This document shows, piece by piece, positions 15,721-33,798 of a stretch of DNA of 64,000 nucleotides. Numbering within the stretch: the stretch's first letter is position 1; every line of letters starts with the position of its first letter. Origin of the DNA: Candidatus Accumulibacter affinis (GTDB lineage Bacteria > Pseudomonadota > Gammaproteobacteria > Burkholderiales > Rhodocyclaceae). Below the pieces are notes generated by a model. It did not search any database and was not told the origin of the DNA. It was given only the letters and a program-made list of their open reading frames with translations. The stretch covers positions 372,001-436,000 of the forward strand of contig JADJOT010000011.1 of the NCBI GenBank assembly GCA_016713625.1, written 5' to 3'. The translations under genes were made by a program, and so were the position numbers.

Positions 15721-16548
15721 TTAGCGTTTTTGACGGCGCTGCACGATCATCGAAGTCGTGCGCTTATTGCGACGAGTACGATAACCTTTGGTCTTGGTAC
15801 CCCACGGACTGACCGGGTGCATACCAGCTGCTGTCTTGCCCTCACCGCCGCCATGCGGGTGATCGACCGGGTTCATCGCCACACCGCGAACGGTCGGGCG
15901 AATTCCGCGCCAGCGATTCGCGCCGGCCTTGCCTATCGAACGCAGGCTGTGCTCTTCGTTACCCACTTCGCCGATCGTCGCTCGGCACTCGACGTGTACT
16001 CGACGGATCTCGCCGGAGCGCAAACGTAGTTGCGCGTGCACCCCTTCGCGGGCCAGCAACTGCACCGAGGTGCCTGCTGAACGTGCCAGTTGAGCACCTT
16101 TACCCGGTACCATCTCGACGCAGTGGATCGTCGTACCCACCGGGATGTTACGGATCGGCAGGGTGTTTCCCACCTTGATCGGGGCCTCCGAACCACTCGA
16201 CACCTGCTGCCCGACGGTCAGGCCTTTCGGCGCAATGATGTAACGACGCTCACCATCGGCATAACAAAGCAAGGCAATGTTCGCGGTGCGGTTGGGATCA
16301 TACTCAAGGCGCTCGACCTTGGCCGGCACACCATCCTTGTTGCGCTTGAAGTCCACCAGGCGATAGTGCTGCTTGTGGCCACCGCCTTGATGTCTTGTCG
16401 TGATACGGCCGCTGTTGTTACGACCTGCGTGCTTCGACTGCGGCTCGAGCAGTCCGGCCACCGGCGCACCCTTGTGCAGGTTGGCATTGACGACCCGGAT
16501 GACTGCGCGGCGGCCTGGCGAGGTCGGTTTGACTTTGACGAGTGCCAT
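15721..16548 (-). CDS. rplB: 50S ribosomal protein L2
   Basis: Primary 23S rRNA-binding protein of 275 residues needed for the peptidyl transferase centre. It begins MALVKVKPTSPGRRAVIRVV. The C-terminal signature MNPVDHPHGGGEGKTAAG is present and includes the conserved histidine. Its first base overlaps the rplW stop, indicating coupled translation. Confidence 0.98.
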   Translation of the reverse strand: MALVKVKPTSPGRRAVIRVVNANLHKGAPVAGLLEPQSKHAGRNNSGRITTRHQGGGHKQHYRLVDFKRNKDGVPAKVERLEYDPNRTANIALLCYADGERRYIIAPKGLTVGQQVSSGSEAPIKVGNTLPIRNIPVGTTIHCVEMVPGKGAQLARSAGTSVQLLAREGVHAQLRLRSGEIRRVHVECRATIGEVGNEEHSLRSIGKAGANRWRGIRPTVRGVAMNPVDHPHGGGEGKTAAGMHPVSPWGTKTKGYRTRRNKRTTSMIVQRRQKR

Positions 16549-16850
16549 CAGACGCCTCCTCCATCGACGAAATTAATCTCCTGTCCGGGCTGCAGGCAAA
16601 CGTAAGCCTTTTTCCAGTTCTTGCGCCGCCCCATCATGCGGCCAAACTTCTTGTGCTTGCCCTTGACGTTGGCGACCTGCACCGATTCAACGGCAACCTT
16701 GAACAGCAACTCGACAGCGCCCTTGATCTCAGGCTTGGTTGCATCGGATAGCACACGAAAGATCACCTGCTCATACTTCTCGGCAATGTAGGTCGCCTTT
16801 TCCGAGATCTGCGGTGCGAGCAACACTTGCATCAGACGTTCTTGATTCAT
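16548..16850 (-). CDS. rplW: 50S ribosomal protein L23
   Basis: Exit-tunnel protein of 100 residues, the docking site for trigger factor and SRP. It contains LLAPQISEKATYIAEKYEQV and the rRNA-binding loop KGKHKKFGRMMGRRKNWKKA. It overlaps rplD by 4 bases and rplB by 1. Confidence 0.98.
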   Translation of the reverse strand: MNQERLMQVLLAPQISEKATYIAEKYEQVIFRVLSDATKPEIKGAVELLFKVAVESVQVANVKGKHKKFGRMMGRRKNWKKAYVCLQPGQEINFVDGGGV

Positions 16851-17467
16851 CCCAGGATCTCCTCAAACTTGGCGAGAGCGCCCTTGGTCAGCAGCACCTT
16901 CCGGAAATGAACCAGCGAGACCGGATCCGCCTGCTGGACTTCAACCACCAGAATATTTGGCAGATTGCGCGACGCCAGGAACACATTTTCGTCGAGATCA
17001 TCCGTGATCACGAGCACCGAATCGTAGCCCATGCCCTTGATCTTTGCCGCAAACAACTTTGTTTTCGGCGCCTCGATCGAAAGGCTCTCGACCACCGCCA
17101 GACGATCCTCACGAGCAAGTTGCGAGAGAATCGAGGCCATGCCGGCGCGGTACATCTTGCGATTCAGCTTCTGGCTGAAATTTTCGTCCGCCGAGCTTGG
17201 GAACACCCGACCACCGCCACGCCAGATCGGCGACGAAGACATCCCGGCTCTGGCACGGCCCGTACCCTTCTGCCGCCATGGCTTTTTGGTCGTGTGCCGG
17301 ACATCCTGGCGATCCTTTTGTGCGCGGTTACCGCTGCGAGCGTTTGCCTGGTAGGCAACCAGCACCTGGTGCACCAACGCTTCGTTGTACTCCCGCCCGA
17401 ACAGAGTGTCGGAAGCCTCGAGACGACTCGCTTCCTGACCTTGTTCATTGATTAGCTTAAGTTCCAT
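16847..17467 (-). CDS. rplD: 50S ribosomal protein L4
   Basis: Large-subunit protein of 206 residues lining the exit tunnel. The tunnel loop is KKPWRQKGTGRARAGMSSSP, followed by IWRGGGRVFP. In enterobacteria L4 also represses the S10 operon through its leader by attenuation and translational block. Here the only candidate leader lies between rpsJ and rplC (18161-18234). It begins directly after the rplC stop and overlaps rplW by 4 bases. Confidence 0.98.
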   Translation of the reverse strand: MELKLINEQGQEASRLEASDTLFGREYNEALVHQVLVAYQANARSGNRAQKDRQDVRHTTKKPWRQKGTGRARAGMSSSPIWRGGGRVFPSSADENFSQKLNRKMYRAGMASILSQLAREDRLAVVESLSIEAPKTKLFAAKIKGMGYDSVLVITDDLDENVFLASRNLPNILVVEVQQADPVSLVHFRKVLLTKGALAKFEEILG

Positions 17468-18112
17468 TTATGCCCCCGCCTTGACTGCAGGACGCACAAT
17501 CACGTCCGACCCCTTGGAACCGGGGACCGCGCCCTTAAGCAACAGCAACTGGCGCTCAACATCGACGCGGACGACTTCGAGGTTCTGCTGAGTGCGCTTG
17601 ACGGCGCCCAGATGGCCAGCCATTTTCTTGCCCGGAAAAACGCGACCCGGGTCCTGCGCCATGCCGGTGGAACCGAGCGCCTGGTGAGAGACCGAATTGC
17701 CATGTGCGGCACCCTGGGATCTGAAGTGGTGCCGCTTGATGCCGCCGGAAAAGCCCTTGCCGATGGTCTCCCCGGTAACATCAACCTTCTGCCCCACCGC
17801 GAAGATGGTGACGCTGATCTGGTCGCCCGGCTGCAGGGCGGCGAGATCAGCAACCTCAACCGGGAATTCCTTGAGAGTGTGACCGGCTTCGACCCCTGCC
17901 TTGGCCAGGTGTCCGGCCAAGGGCTTGTTCACCCGCGAGGGACGGCGTTTGCCGAAGGCGACCTGGACGACCGAGTAGCCATCGCTTGCCGGTGTTTTGA
18001 TTTGGGCGACGCGATTATTCGACACATCGAGCACGGTTACCGGGACGCTTACACCATCGTCGGTAAAAATGCGCGTCATGCCGACCTTGCGCCCAACAAG
18101 GCCTAGACTCAT
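17468..18112 (-). CDS. rplC: 50S ribosomal protein L3
   Basis: Large-subunit assembly protein of 214 residues reaching toward the peptidyl transferase centre. It begins MSLGLVGRKVGMTRIFTDDG. The signature FSGGIKRHHFRSQGAAHGNS is present, with the conserved glutamine that is a methylation site in Escherichia coli L3. It follows a 113-base gap containing a promoter and a terminator-like hairpin. Confidence 0.98.
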   Translation of the reverse strand: MSLGLVGRKVGMTRIFTDDGVSVPVTVLDVSNNRVAQIKTPASDGYSVVQVAFGKRRPSRVNKPLAGHLAKAGVEAGHTLKEFPVEVADLAALQPGDQISVTIFAVGQKVDVTGETIGKGFSGGIKRHHFRSQGAAHGNSVSHQALGSTGMAQDPGRVFPGKKMAGHLGAVKRTQQNLEVVRVDVERQLLLLKGAVPGSKGSDVIVRPAVKAGA

Positions 18113-18160
18113 GTTTATTCTCCTCTGACCGGCTACGATTGGCCGGCGAGCGCAGCTAAC

Positions 18161-18191
18161 AAAAACGGGCAGCGGGGAACGCGACTGCCCG
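18161..18191 (-). terminator. Terminator-like hairpin (possible attenuator) upstream of rplC
   Basis: On the minus strand a 7-bp perfect stem (CGGGCAG with CTGCCCG, 12-base loop) is followed by five Us. It lies downstream of the predicted promoter at 18205-18234 and before the rplC start. It may end read-through from rpsJ or act as an attenuator for the S10 genes. Which one applies is not visible from the sequence. Confidence 0.65.
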
Positions 18192-18204
18192 ACGAAAGGC
18201 GGCG

Positions 18205-18234
18205 ATTATAGCCGCAAGCGGGTGCTTACTGCAA
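18205..18234 (-). promoter_or_regulatory. Predicted promoter for the rplC-led S10 genes
   Basis: TTGCAG (18234-18229) and TATAAT (18210-18205) on the minus strand are 18 bases apart. The -35 box overlaps the last codons of rpsJ. The start point near 18198 would give an rplC leader of about 85 bases containing the hairpin at 18161-18191. Confidence 0.6.
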
Positions 18235-18537
18235 CTTAATTTCGACGTCAACGCCCGCGGGAAGGTCCAGCTTCATCAGCGCGTCGACCGTCTTGTCCGT
18301 CGGATCAATGATATCCATCAGGCGCAGGTGGGTACGGATTTCGAACTGGTCGCGCGAGGACTTGTCGACGTGCGGCGAGCGCAGGATGTCGAAACGCTCG
18401 ATACGGGTCGGCAGAGGCACCGGTCCGCGGACCACCGCTCCGGTACGTTTGGCGGTCTCGACAATTTCCTGGGCCGACTGGTCGATCAACCGATAGTCAA
18501 AGGCTTTCAGGCGAATGCGGATTTTCTGGCTATGCAT
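18226..18537 (-). CDS. rpsJ: 30S ribosomal protein S10 / NusE
   Basis: Small-subunit head protein of 103 residues. As NusE it also joins NusB in transcription antitermination and contacts NusG. It reads MHSQKIRIRLKAFDYRLID and carries RGPVPLPTRIERFDILRSPH. The ATG at 18537 is preferred over an in-frame TTG four codons upstream and gives the same length as in Escherichia coli. It follows tuf by 55 bases and is separated from rplC by the promoter and hairpin region. Confidence 0.97.
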   Translation of the reverse strand: MHSQKIRIRLKAFDYRLIDQSAQEIVETAKRTGAVVRGPVPLPTRIERFDILRSPHVDKSSRDQFEIRTHLRLMDIIDPTDKTVDALMKLDLPAGVDVEIKLQ

Positions 18538-18592
18538 ATAGTATTCCAAAGAGCGATCGGTGGAGCCGGGGCGCCACCTGAAATTTGCCGAA

Positions 18593-19783
<1,191 letters not shown>

Positions 19784-19801
19784 TACCGTATCCTCACTAA
19801 A

Positions 19802-21895
19802 TCATTTCTTGTTGATGACCGCCTCGGCGACGTTCTTCGGCGCCTCGGAGTAGTGCTTGAATTCCATTGAATAGGTCGCTCGACCCTGGCTCAGCGAGCG
19901 CAGGGTGGTCGAGTAACCAAACATCTCGGCCAGCGGTACCTCAGCCTTGATGGCCTTGATGTTGCCCGGCAGGTCTTCCATTCCCTGGATCATGCCGCGG
20001 CGACTCGATAGGTCACCCATCACGTTGCCCATGTAATCCTCCGGCGTCTCTACATCGACCGCCATCATTGGCTCCAGGAGAGTCGGAGCAGCGCGCCGCA
20101 TGCCTTCCTTGAAGGCGATGGCTGCAGCCTGCCGGAAGGCGTTTTCGTTGGAGTCGACGTCGTGGTAGGAGCCCTCGAACAGCGTGAACTTGATGTCCAC
20201 CACCGGGAAACCGGCGAGAACACCACTGGTCACCGAATCCTGCAAGCCCTTGTCGACCGCTGGGATGTACTCGCGCGGAACCGTACCGCCCTTGATCGCG
20301 TCAACAAACTCGTAGCCCTTGCCAGGCTCGTTGGGTTCGATCTTCAACCAGACATGGCCGTACTGACCACGGCCGCCAGACTGCTTGACAAACTTTCCTT
20401 CCTGTTCAACCGTTTTCTTGATGCATTCACGGTAGGCGACCTGCGGCGCGCCGACGTTGGCCTCGACACCGAACTCCCGCTTCAGCCGGTCGACAATGAT
20501 CTCCAGATGCAGCTCACCCATGCCGGAAATGATCGTTTGCCCTGACTCTTCATCGGTACGCACACGGAAGGATGGGTCTTCCTGGGCCAAGCGGCCGAGA
20601 GCGATGCCCATCTTCTCCTGGTCGGGTTTGGTCTTTGGCTCGACGGCCACATGAATCACGGGCTCCGGAAAGATCATGCGCTCGAGCGTAATGACGGCCG
20701 ACGGGTCGCAGAGAGTCTCGCCGGTGGTGACCTCCTTGAGGCCGACGCAGGCGGCGATGTCACCGGCCAGCACTTCCTTGAGCTCTTCGCGATTATTGGC
20801 GTGCATCTGCAAAACGCGTCCAATGCGCTCGCGACGACCTTTGATCGGGTTGAAAACGGTGTCGCCGGATTTGAGGACCCCGGAGTAGACGCGGATGAAG
20901 GTCAGCTGCCCGACATAGGGGTCGGTCATCAATTTGAAAGCCAGCGCGGAAAACTTGGCCGTGTCGGACGCTTCACGCGTATCCGGGTCGCCGTTTTCCT
21001 TTTCTCCGGTAACCGGCGGAATGTCGATCGGCGACGGCAGCAGATCGATCACGGCATCGAGCATGCGCTGCACGCCCTTGTTCTTGAAAGCGGTGCCACA
21101 CAGCGCCGGTTGGATTTCACAGGCGATGGTGCGATCCCGCAGGCCCCTGATTACCTCAGCTTCGGTCAGATCACCATGGTCCAGATAGCGGTCCATTAAT
21201 TCTTCGGACGATTCAGCGGCCGCCTCGACCATCTTGCTGCGCCATTCGTCGGCCTCGGCCTGCAATTCTGCGGGAATCTCGCGATAATCGAACTTCATCC
21301 CCAGCGAGGCCTCATCCCAGTAGATCGCCTGCATCTTGATCAGATCGACGACACCCTCGAAGTAGTCCTCCTTGCCGATCGGAATCACGATGGGAATGGG
21401 ATTTGCCTTGAGGCGGCTGCGCATCTGGTCAACGACCTTGAAGAAGTCGGCGCCCTGGCGGTCCATCTTGTTTACAAATGCCAGACGCGGCACCTTGTAC
21501 TTGGTCGCCTGGCGCCACACCGTCTCGGACTGTGGCTGCACCCCACCGACCGCGCAATAGATCATGCAGGCGCCGTCGAGAACCCGCATCGAACGTTCGA
21601 CTTCGATCGTGAAGTCGACGTGACCCGGCGTATCGATGATGTTGATCCGATGCTCGGGACGATCGAGCTGCATACCCTTCCAGAAGCAGGTGGTCGCCGC
21701 CGAGGTAATGGTGATGCCGCGTTCCTGCTCCTGCGCCATCCAGTCCATGGTTGCAGCACCGTCGTGCACTTCACCGATCTTGTGGTTAATACCCGTATAG
21801 AACAATATGCGTTCGGTCGCCGTGGTCTTACCGGCATCGATGTGAGCACTGATACCGATATTCCGGTAACGCTCAATGGGGGTTTTGCGTGCCAC
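19802..21895 (-). CDS. fusA: Elongation factor G
   Basis: Translocation GTPase of 697 residues. It carries the P-loop AHIDAGKTTATERI, TPGHVDFTIEVERSMRVLDG in the G3 region, and NKMDRQGADF for guanine binding. Domains II to V are complete, including the domain IV segment GGRGQYGHVWLKIEP. It follows rpsG by 54 bases and precedes tuf by 18. This is the standard str operon order rpsL-rpsG-fusA-tuf. Confidence 0.98.
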   Translation of the reverse strand: MARKTPIERYRNIGISAHIDAGKTTATERILFYTGINHKIGEVHDGAATMDWMAQEQERGITITSAATTCFWKGMQLDRPEHRINIIDTPGHVDFTIEVERSMRVLDGACMIYCAVGGVQPQSETVWRQATKYKVPRLAFVNKMDRQGADFFKVVDQMRSRLKANPIPIVIPIGKEDYFEGVVDLIKMQAIYWDEASLGMKFDYREIPAELQAEADEWRSKMVEAAAESSEELMDRYLDHGDLTEAEVIRGLRDRTIACEIQPALCGTAFKNKGVQRMLDAVIDLLPSPIDIPPVTGEKENGDPDTREASDTAKFSALAFKLMTDPYVGQLTFIRVYSGVLKSGDTVFNPIKGRRERIGRVLQMHANNREELKEVLAGDIAACVGLKEVTTGETLCDPSAVITLERMIFPEPVIHVAVEPKTKPDQEKMGIALGRLAQEDPSFRVRTDEESGQTIISGMGELHLEIIVDRLKREFGVEANVGAPQVAYRECIKKTVEQEGKFVKQSGGRGQYGHVWLKIEPNEPGKGYEFVDAIKGGTVPREYIPAVDKGLQDSVTSGVLAGFPVVDIKFTLFEGSYHDVDSNENAFRQAAAIAFKEGMRRAAPTLLEPMMAVDVETPEDYMGNVMGDLSSRRGMIQGMEDLPGNIKAIKAEVPLAEMFGYSTTLRSLSQGRATYSMEFKHYSEAPKNVAEAVINKK

Positions 21896-21949
21896 AGTAG
21901 TAAACCTTCACTAATAAAGAACGATCGTCAGCACAGCGGCGCTGGCGCC

Positions 21950-22420
21950 TTAGAACCGGAAGTGTGCGAACGCCTTGTTGGCTTCGGCCATACGATGAAC
22001 TTCGTCGCGCTTCTTGACTGCAGCGCCACGGCTTTCTGACGCCTCGAGCATCTCGGCTGCCAGGCGCTGACCCATCGACTTTTCCGAGCGCTTGCGTGCC
22101 GATTCGCGCAGCCAACGCATCGCCAGCGCCATCCGGCGACTCGGACGGACTTCAACCGGTACCTGGTAGTTGGCGCCACCGACACGGCGGCTCTTCACCT
22201 CAACCAAGGGCTTGATGTTACCCAGGGCGAGACCGAAAACCTCCAGCGGATCCTTTCCGGTCTTGGTCACGATCTGCTCAAAAGCGCCGTACACGATACG
22301 CTCGGCGACCGACTTCTTGCCGCATTTCATGATCGTATTCACAAACTTTGAGACCTCGACATTGCCAAACTTCGGGTCCGGCAGAATATCGCGCTTCGGT
22401 ACTTCACGACGACGGGGCAT
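21950..22420 (-). CDS. rpsG: 30S ribosomal protein S7
   Basis: Primary 16S rRNA-binding protein of 156 residues that organises the 30S head. It begins MPRRREVPKRDILPDPKFGN. The ATG at 22420 fits homologues better than an in-frame GTG two codons earlier; AGAGG lies just upstream. In enterobacteria S7 represses the str operon at the rpsL-rpsG gap. Here that gap is 94 bases and GC-rich, with possible hairpins but no certain match. Confidence 0.97.
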   Translation of the reverse strand: MPRRREVPKRDILPDPKFGNVEVSKFVNTIMKCGKKSVAERIVYGAFEQIVTKTGKDPLEVFGLALGNIKPLVEVKSRRVGGANYQVPVEVRPSRRMALAMRWLRESARKRSEKSMGQRLAAEMLEASESRGAAVKKRDEVHRMAEANKAFAHFRF

Positions 22421-22514
22421 AGCCACCTCTCATAGTCACAATTCAGTTGCAGGGTCGGAAACAGGCCGGTCCCTCCCGGCCGCCCATCAGGAGCGGCCCT
22501 TACTCGGACGGAAC

Positions 22515-22892
22515 TCAAGCAGCTTTCGGGCGCTTGGTGCCATACTTGGAACGACCCTGCTTGCGCTTCTTGACGCCCTGCGTATCCAGCGAACCGCGAA
22601 CCGTGTGGTAACGGACACCGGGCAAGTCCTTGACGCGACCGCCGCGGATCAGAACCACGGAGTGCTCCTGAAGGTTGTGGCCTTCACCGCCGATGTACGA
22701 AATCACTTCGAAGCCATTCGTCAACCGCACCTTGCAGACCTTCCGCAGCGCGGAGTTGGGCTTTTTTGGCGTGGTGGTGTAGACGCGAGTACACACTCCC
22801 CGCTTCTGAGGGCAGTTGCTCAGGGCCGGGACTTTGCTCTTGCTGCGTATGGCCTCGCGAGGCTTGCGCACCAGCTGGTTAATGGTTGGCAT
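22515..22892 (-). CDS. rpsL: 30S ribosomal protein S12
   Basis: Decoding-centre protein of 125 residues. It begins MPTINQLVRKPREAIRSKSK. The PKKPNSALRK loop and RVKDLPGVRYH loop, where streptomycin-resistance changes occur, both read as wild type. The ATG at 22892 is chosen because the 37-residue in-frame extension upstream has no homology. It is the first gene of the str group, 56 bases downstream of the rpoC terminator. Confidence 0.97.
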   Translation of the reverse strand: MPTINQLVRKPREAIRSKSKVPALSNCPQKRGVCTRVYTTTPKKPNSALRKVCKVRLTNGFEVISYIGGEGHNLQEHSVVLIRGGRVKDLPGVRYHTVRGSLDTQGVKKRKQGRSKYGTKRPKAA

Positions 22893-22948
22893 GTTTCCAC
22901 CCCCTATGTTCAGTTCAGCAGCCGACGTGACACGCACGTGGCGCCTGC

Positions 22949-22980
22949 AAAAAACCAAGGCGGACCAAAGGCCGCCCTGG
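22949..22980 (-). terminator. Intrinsic terminator after rpoC
   Basis: On the minus strand a 9-bp stem with one G-U pair (CCAGGGCGG with CCGCCTTGG, 8-base loop) is followed by six Us. It lies about 80 bases past the rpoC stop and separates the rpoBC and rpsL groups. Confidence 0.85.
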
Positions 22981-23060
22981 CGATATTCATGAGCAGCCGA
23001 CATGCCTGCGAGGCGGTCGGCGACAAAGACCGGCGATTCTAGGTTCTATTGGACCGCAAG

Positions 23061-27272
<4,212 letters not shown>

Positions 27273-27361
27273 CTTTTGCTCCAGTAAGGAGTGAGCGGTC
27301 AGGGGTGAAGTGCCATGCGGCTGGAGGATTCACATTCCTCAGTCACCCCTCGGCAAAACAA

Positions 27362-31645
<4,284 letters not shown>

Positions 31646-31850
31646 GTTCGCTCCGAACTCAGAAGGCAAATCCTCTAGCGCACCGGCAAAGCTTGCAACC
31701 CCCGCCGGCTCGCAACGGACAAACGCAAACCGACTAGATCAGCACCGGCCAACTACCCACGGTGCCTTCGCTACTCGTACTTGCGTTTGCACGCTGCACA
31801 GCATTGCACCACCAAGATCGGGCAACGCAAAGCTGTTTCCGGAAAAGCAG

Positions 31851-31882
31851 AAAAGGGCCGACAGCCGAAAAGGCCGCCAGCC
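31851..31882 (-). terminator. Attenuator-like hairpin between rplL and rpoB
   Basis: Minus-strand 11-bp stem including three G-U pairs (GGCTGGCGGCC with GGCTGTCGGCC, 5-base loop), followed by an imperfect U-run. It lies about 20 bases past the rplL stop. Escherichia coli has a partial terminator and an RNase III site at the same place, which lowers rpoBC relative to rplJL. The same role is inferred here. Confidence 0.6.
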
Positions 31883-31900
31883 CAGCCTGCTTGACCGGTA

Positions 31901-32269
31901 TTACTTGACCTCGACCTTCGCTCCGGCGTCCTCGAGAAGTTTCTTGAGGGCTTCGGCATCGGCTTTCGAGATCGATTCCTTGACCGCCTTCGGCGCGCTG
32001 TCAACCAGATCCTTCGCTTCCTTCAGGCCCAGGCCGGTAGCTGCGCGCACGACCTTGATCACTTCAACCTTCTTCTCGCCGATACCCGCCAGCATCACGG
32101 TAAACTCGGTCTGCTCCTCAACCACCGGCGCAGCCGCCCCTGGCGCGGCGACAGCCATCGAGGCCGCAGAAACGCCGAACTTCTCTTCAAACGCCTTGAC
32201 CAGGGTGTTCAGTTCCATGACAGTCATCGCGCCGACGGCTTCGAGGATGTCTTCTTTGGTAATAGCCAT
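31901..32269 (-). CDS. rplL: 50S ribosomal protein L7/L12
   Basis: Stalk protein of 122 residues, present in several copies per ribosome and recruiting translational GTPases. The N-terminal dimerisation region begins MAITKEDILEAVGAMTVMEL, then an Ala/Pro hinge (AAPGAAAPVVEEQ), then the C-terminal domain with VRAATGLGLKEAKDLVDSAP. The ATG at 32269 is preferred to an in-frame TTG two codons upstream. It follows rplJ by 48 bases. Confidence 0.98.
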   Translation of the reverse strand: MAITKEDILEAVGAMTVMELNTLVKAFEEKFGVSAASMAVAAPGAAAPVVEEQTEFTVMLAGIGEKKVEVIKVVRAATGLGLKEAKDLVDSAPKAVKESISKADAEALKKLLEDAGAKVEVK

Positions 32270-32317
32270 AATCAATAAACTCCTAAATCTGAATACTCAA
32301 AAAAGCGGAAGGCGCGT

Positions 32318-32815
32318 TCAGGAAACCGCTTCTTCGCGCTGTTTGGCCAGGGCGGCAAGCGCACCGGCAAAGCCGCTAACCGGTGCCTGCATGATGCCGA
32401 GCAAGCGCGCGAGCAGTTCGTCGCGACTCGGAATCGACGCAAGCGCCTGTACGCCGGCCTTGTCGAGAAGCTCACCGGCAAAGCTGCCGGCCTTTACGAC
32501 CAGCTTGTCATTGGTTTTTGCGAAGTCGCTGAGCACCTTCGCTGCGGCAACCGGATCCTCGGACACGCCATAAATCAACGGTCCGGTCATCTGTTCGGCC
32601 AGGCTGGCGAATACCGTACCCTCGACCGCGCGGCGTACCAGCGTGTTTTTCAACACCCGCAGATAAACGCCCGAAGCACGCGCCTGCGCCCGCAGGCGAG
32701 TCAGGTGGGCTACCGGTAATCCGCTGTACTCAGCCAGAACGATCGTCTGGGCACCAGCCACCCTGGCCGACACCTCGGCCACGACGACTTTCTTTTCATC
32801 AAGATTGAGACCCAC
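32318..32815 (-). CDS. rplJ: 50S ribosomal protein L10
   Basis: Stalk base protein of 165 residues that anchors L7/L12 dimers. It begins with GTG as MGLNLDEKKVVVAEVSARV. The GTG at 32815 is chosen because GGGAGGAGAAGG lies upstream at good spacing and the product matches homologues. The longer in-frame extension has no homology. L10 in complex with L12 represses its own mRNA through a leader, and a matching structure lies upstream (32941-33010). Confidence 0.95.
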   Translation of the reverse strand: MGLNLDEKKVVVAEVSARVAGAQTIVLAEYSGLPVAHLTRLRAQARASGVYLRVLKNTLVRRAVEGTVFASLAEQMTGPLIYGVSEDPVAAAKVLSDFAKTNDKLVVKAGSFAGELLDKAGVQALASIPSRDELLARLLGIMQAPVSGFAGALAALAKQREEAVS

Positions 32816-32940
32816 AGGCCCTTCTCCTCCCATCAAGTCAACAAACAGCGCATCCACCAGGATGCGCCGCACCCACGGCGACCTTGATCAGGGGTTGCAG
32901 CAAAGGGCACACGGCCGCCTGCTGCGAAATCCTTTTCGGG

Positions 32941-33010
32941 GCGCACCGTCTACGCAGGCCGCTTGCACACTTAAACCTCCGGCAATTTGCCTCGGGCACC
33001 TGCGGTCTTT
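32941..33010 (-). ncRNA. L10-type leader of rplJ mRNA
   Basis: In the 292-base gap between rplA and rplJ, the minus strand contains AAGACCGCAGGTGC and, about 50 bases later, GCCTGCGTAGACGGTGC. The two blocks can pair (GCAGG with CCTGC, and ACCGC opposite the GACGGT side). This is the recognised arrangement of proteobacterial L10 leaders, which bind the L10-L12 complex and shut down rplJ translation. Boundaries are approximate. Confidence 0.7.
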
Positions 33011-33107
33011 GACGATCCGTCGGCGTGACGCAAGCGCCCTGCCGACAGCCCAACAAAGTTCACTTCCGGGCCGCGCCGCGACCTACGCGCGTGGCCCGCC
33101 ACAACTT

Positions 33108-33797
33108 CTACAGCGTGGACGCATCCACGCGTACCCCCGGGCCCATCGTGCTGGACACCGCGACCCGTTGGAGATACTGACCTTTGGAGGTCGCCGGCTT
33201 GGCTTTGATCAGTGCATCGAGCAGCGCCTTGAGGTTGAGCGCCAGCCGGTCGGCGTCAAAAGACGCGCGACCAATCGTGCTGTGAATGATGCCGCCTTTG
33301 TCGGTACGATACTGGACCTGTCCCGCCTTGGCATTCTGGACAGCGGTGGCCACGTCCATGGTCACCGTCCCGACCTTCGGATTCGGCATCAGCCCACGCG
33401 GACCAAGGATCTGGCCCAACTGGCCCACCACCCGCATCGCGTCCGGAGTCGCGATGACCCGATCGAAATTGATGACTCCGGCCTTGATCTCGGCGGCGAG
33501 GTCCTCGAAGCCGACGATGTCGGCACCGGCGGCCTTGGCCGCCGCCGCCTTGTCACCCTGGGCGAAGACGGCCACGCGAATCGTCTTGCCGGTCCCGGCT
33601 GGCAGCACCACGGAGCCGCGTACGATCTGGTCGGACTTGCGCGGATCGACACCGAGACAGACAGCCACGTCGATCGATTCGTCGAACTTGGCCGTGGCGA
33701 ATTGCTTGCTCAACTGCAGCGCCTCGGCAGCGGGGTACGCCTTGTTGGGGTCGATCTTGCCCTGGAAGGCCTTTTGACGCTTGCTCAGACTTGCCAT
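33108..33797 (-). CDS. rplA: 50S ribosomal protein L1
   Basis: L1 stalk protein of 229 residues that guides deacylated tRNA from the E site. It begins MASLSKRQKAFQGKIDPNKA. The family signature around GRGLMPNPKVGTVT (here LGPRGLMPNPKVGTVT) is present. The ATG at 33797 lies 1 base after the rplK stop. L1 represses the rplKA pair in enterobacteria by binding the L11 leader. Confidence 0.98.
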   Translation of the reverse strand: MASLSKRQKAFQGKIDPNKAYPAAEALQLSKQFATAKFDESIDVAVCLGVDPRKSDQIVRGSVVLPAGTGKTIRVAVFAQGDKAAAAKAAGADIVGFEDLAAEIKAGVINFDRVIATPDAMRVVGQLGQILGPRGLMPNPKVGTVTMDVATAVQNAKAGQVQYRTDKGGIIHSTIGRASFDADRLALNLKALLDALIKAKPATSKGQYLQRVAVSSTMGPGVRVDASTL

Positions 33798-33798
33798 C

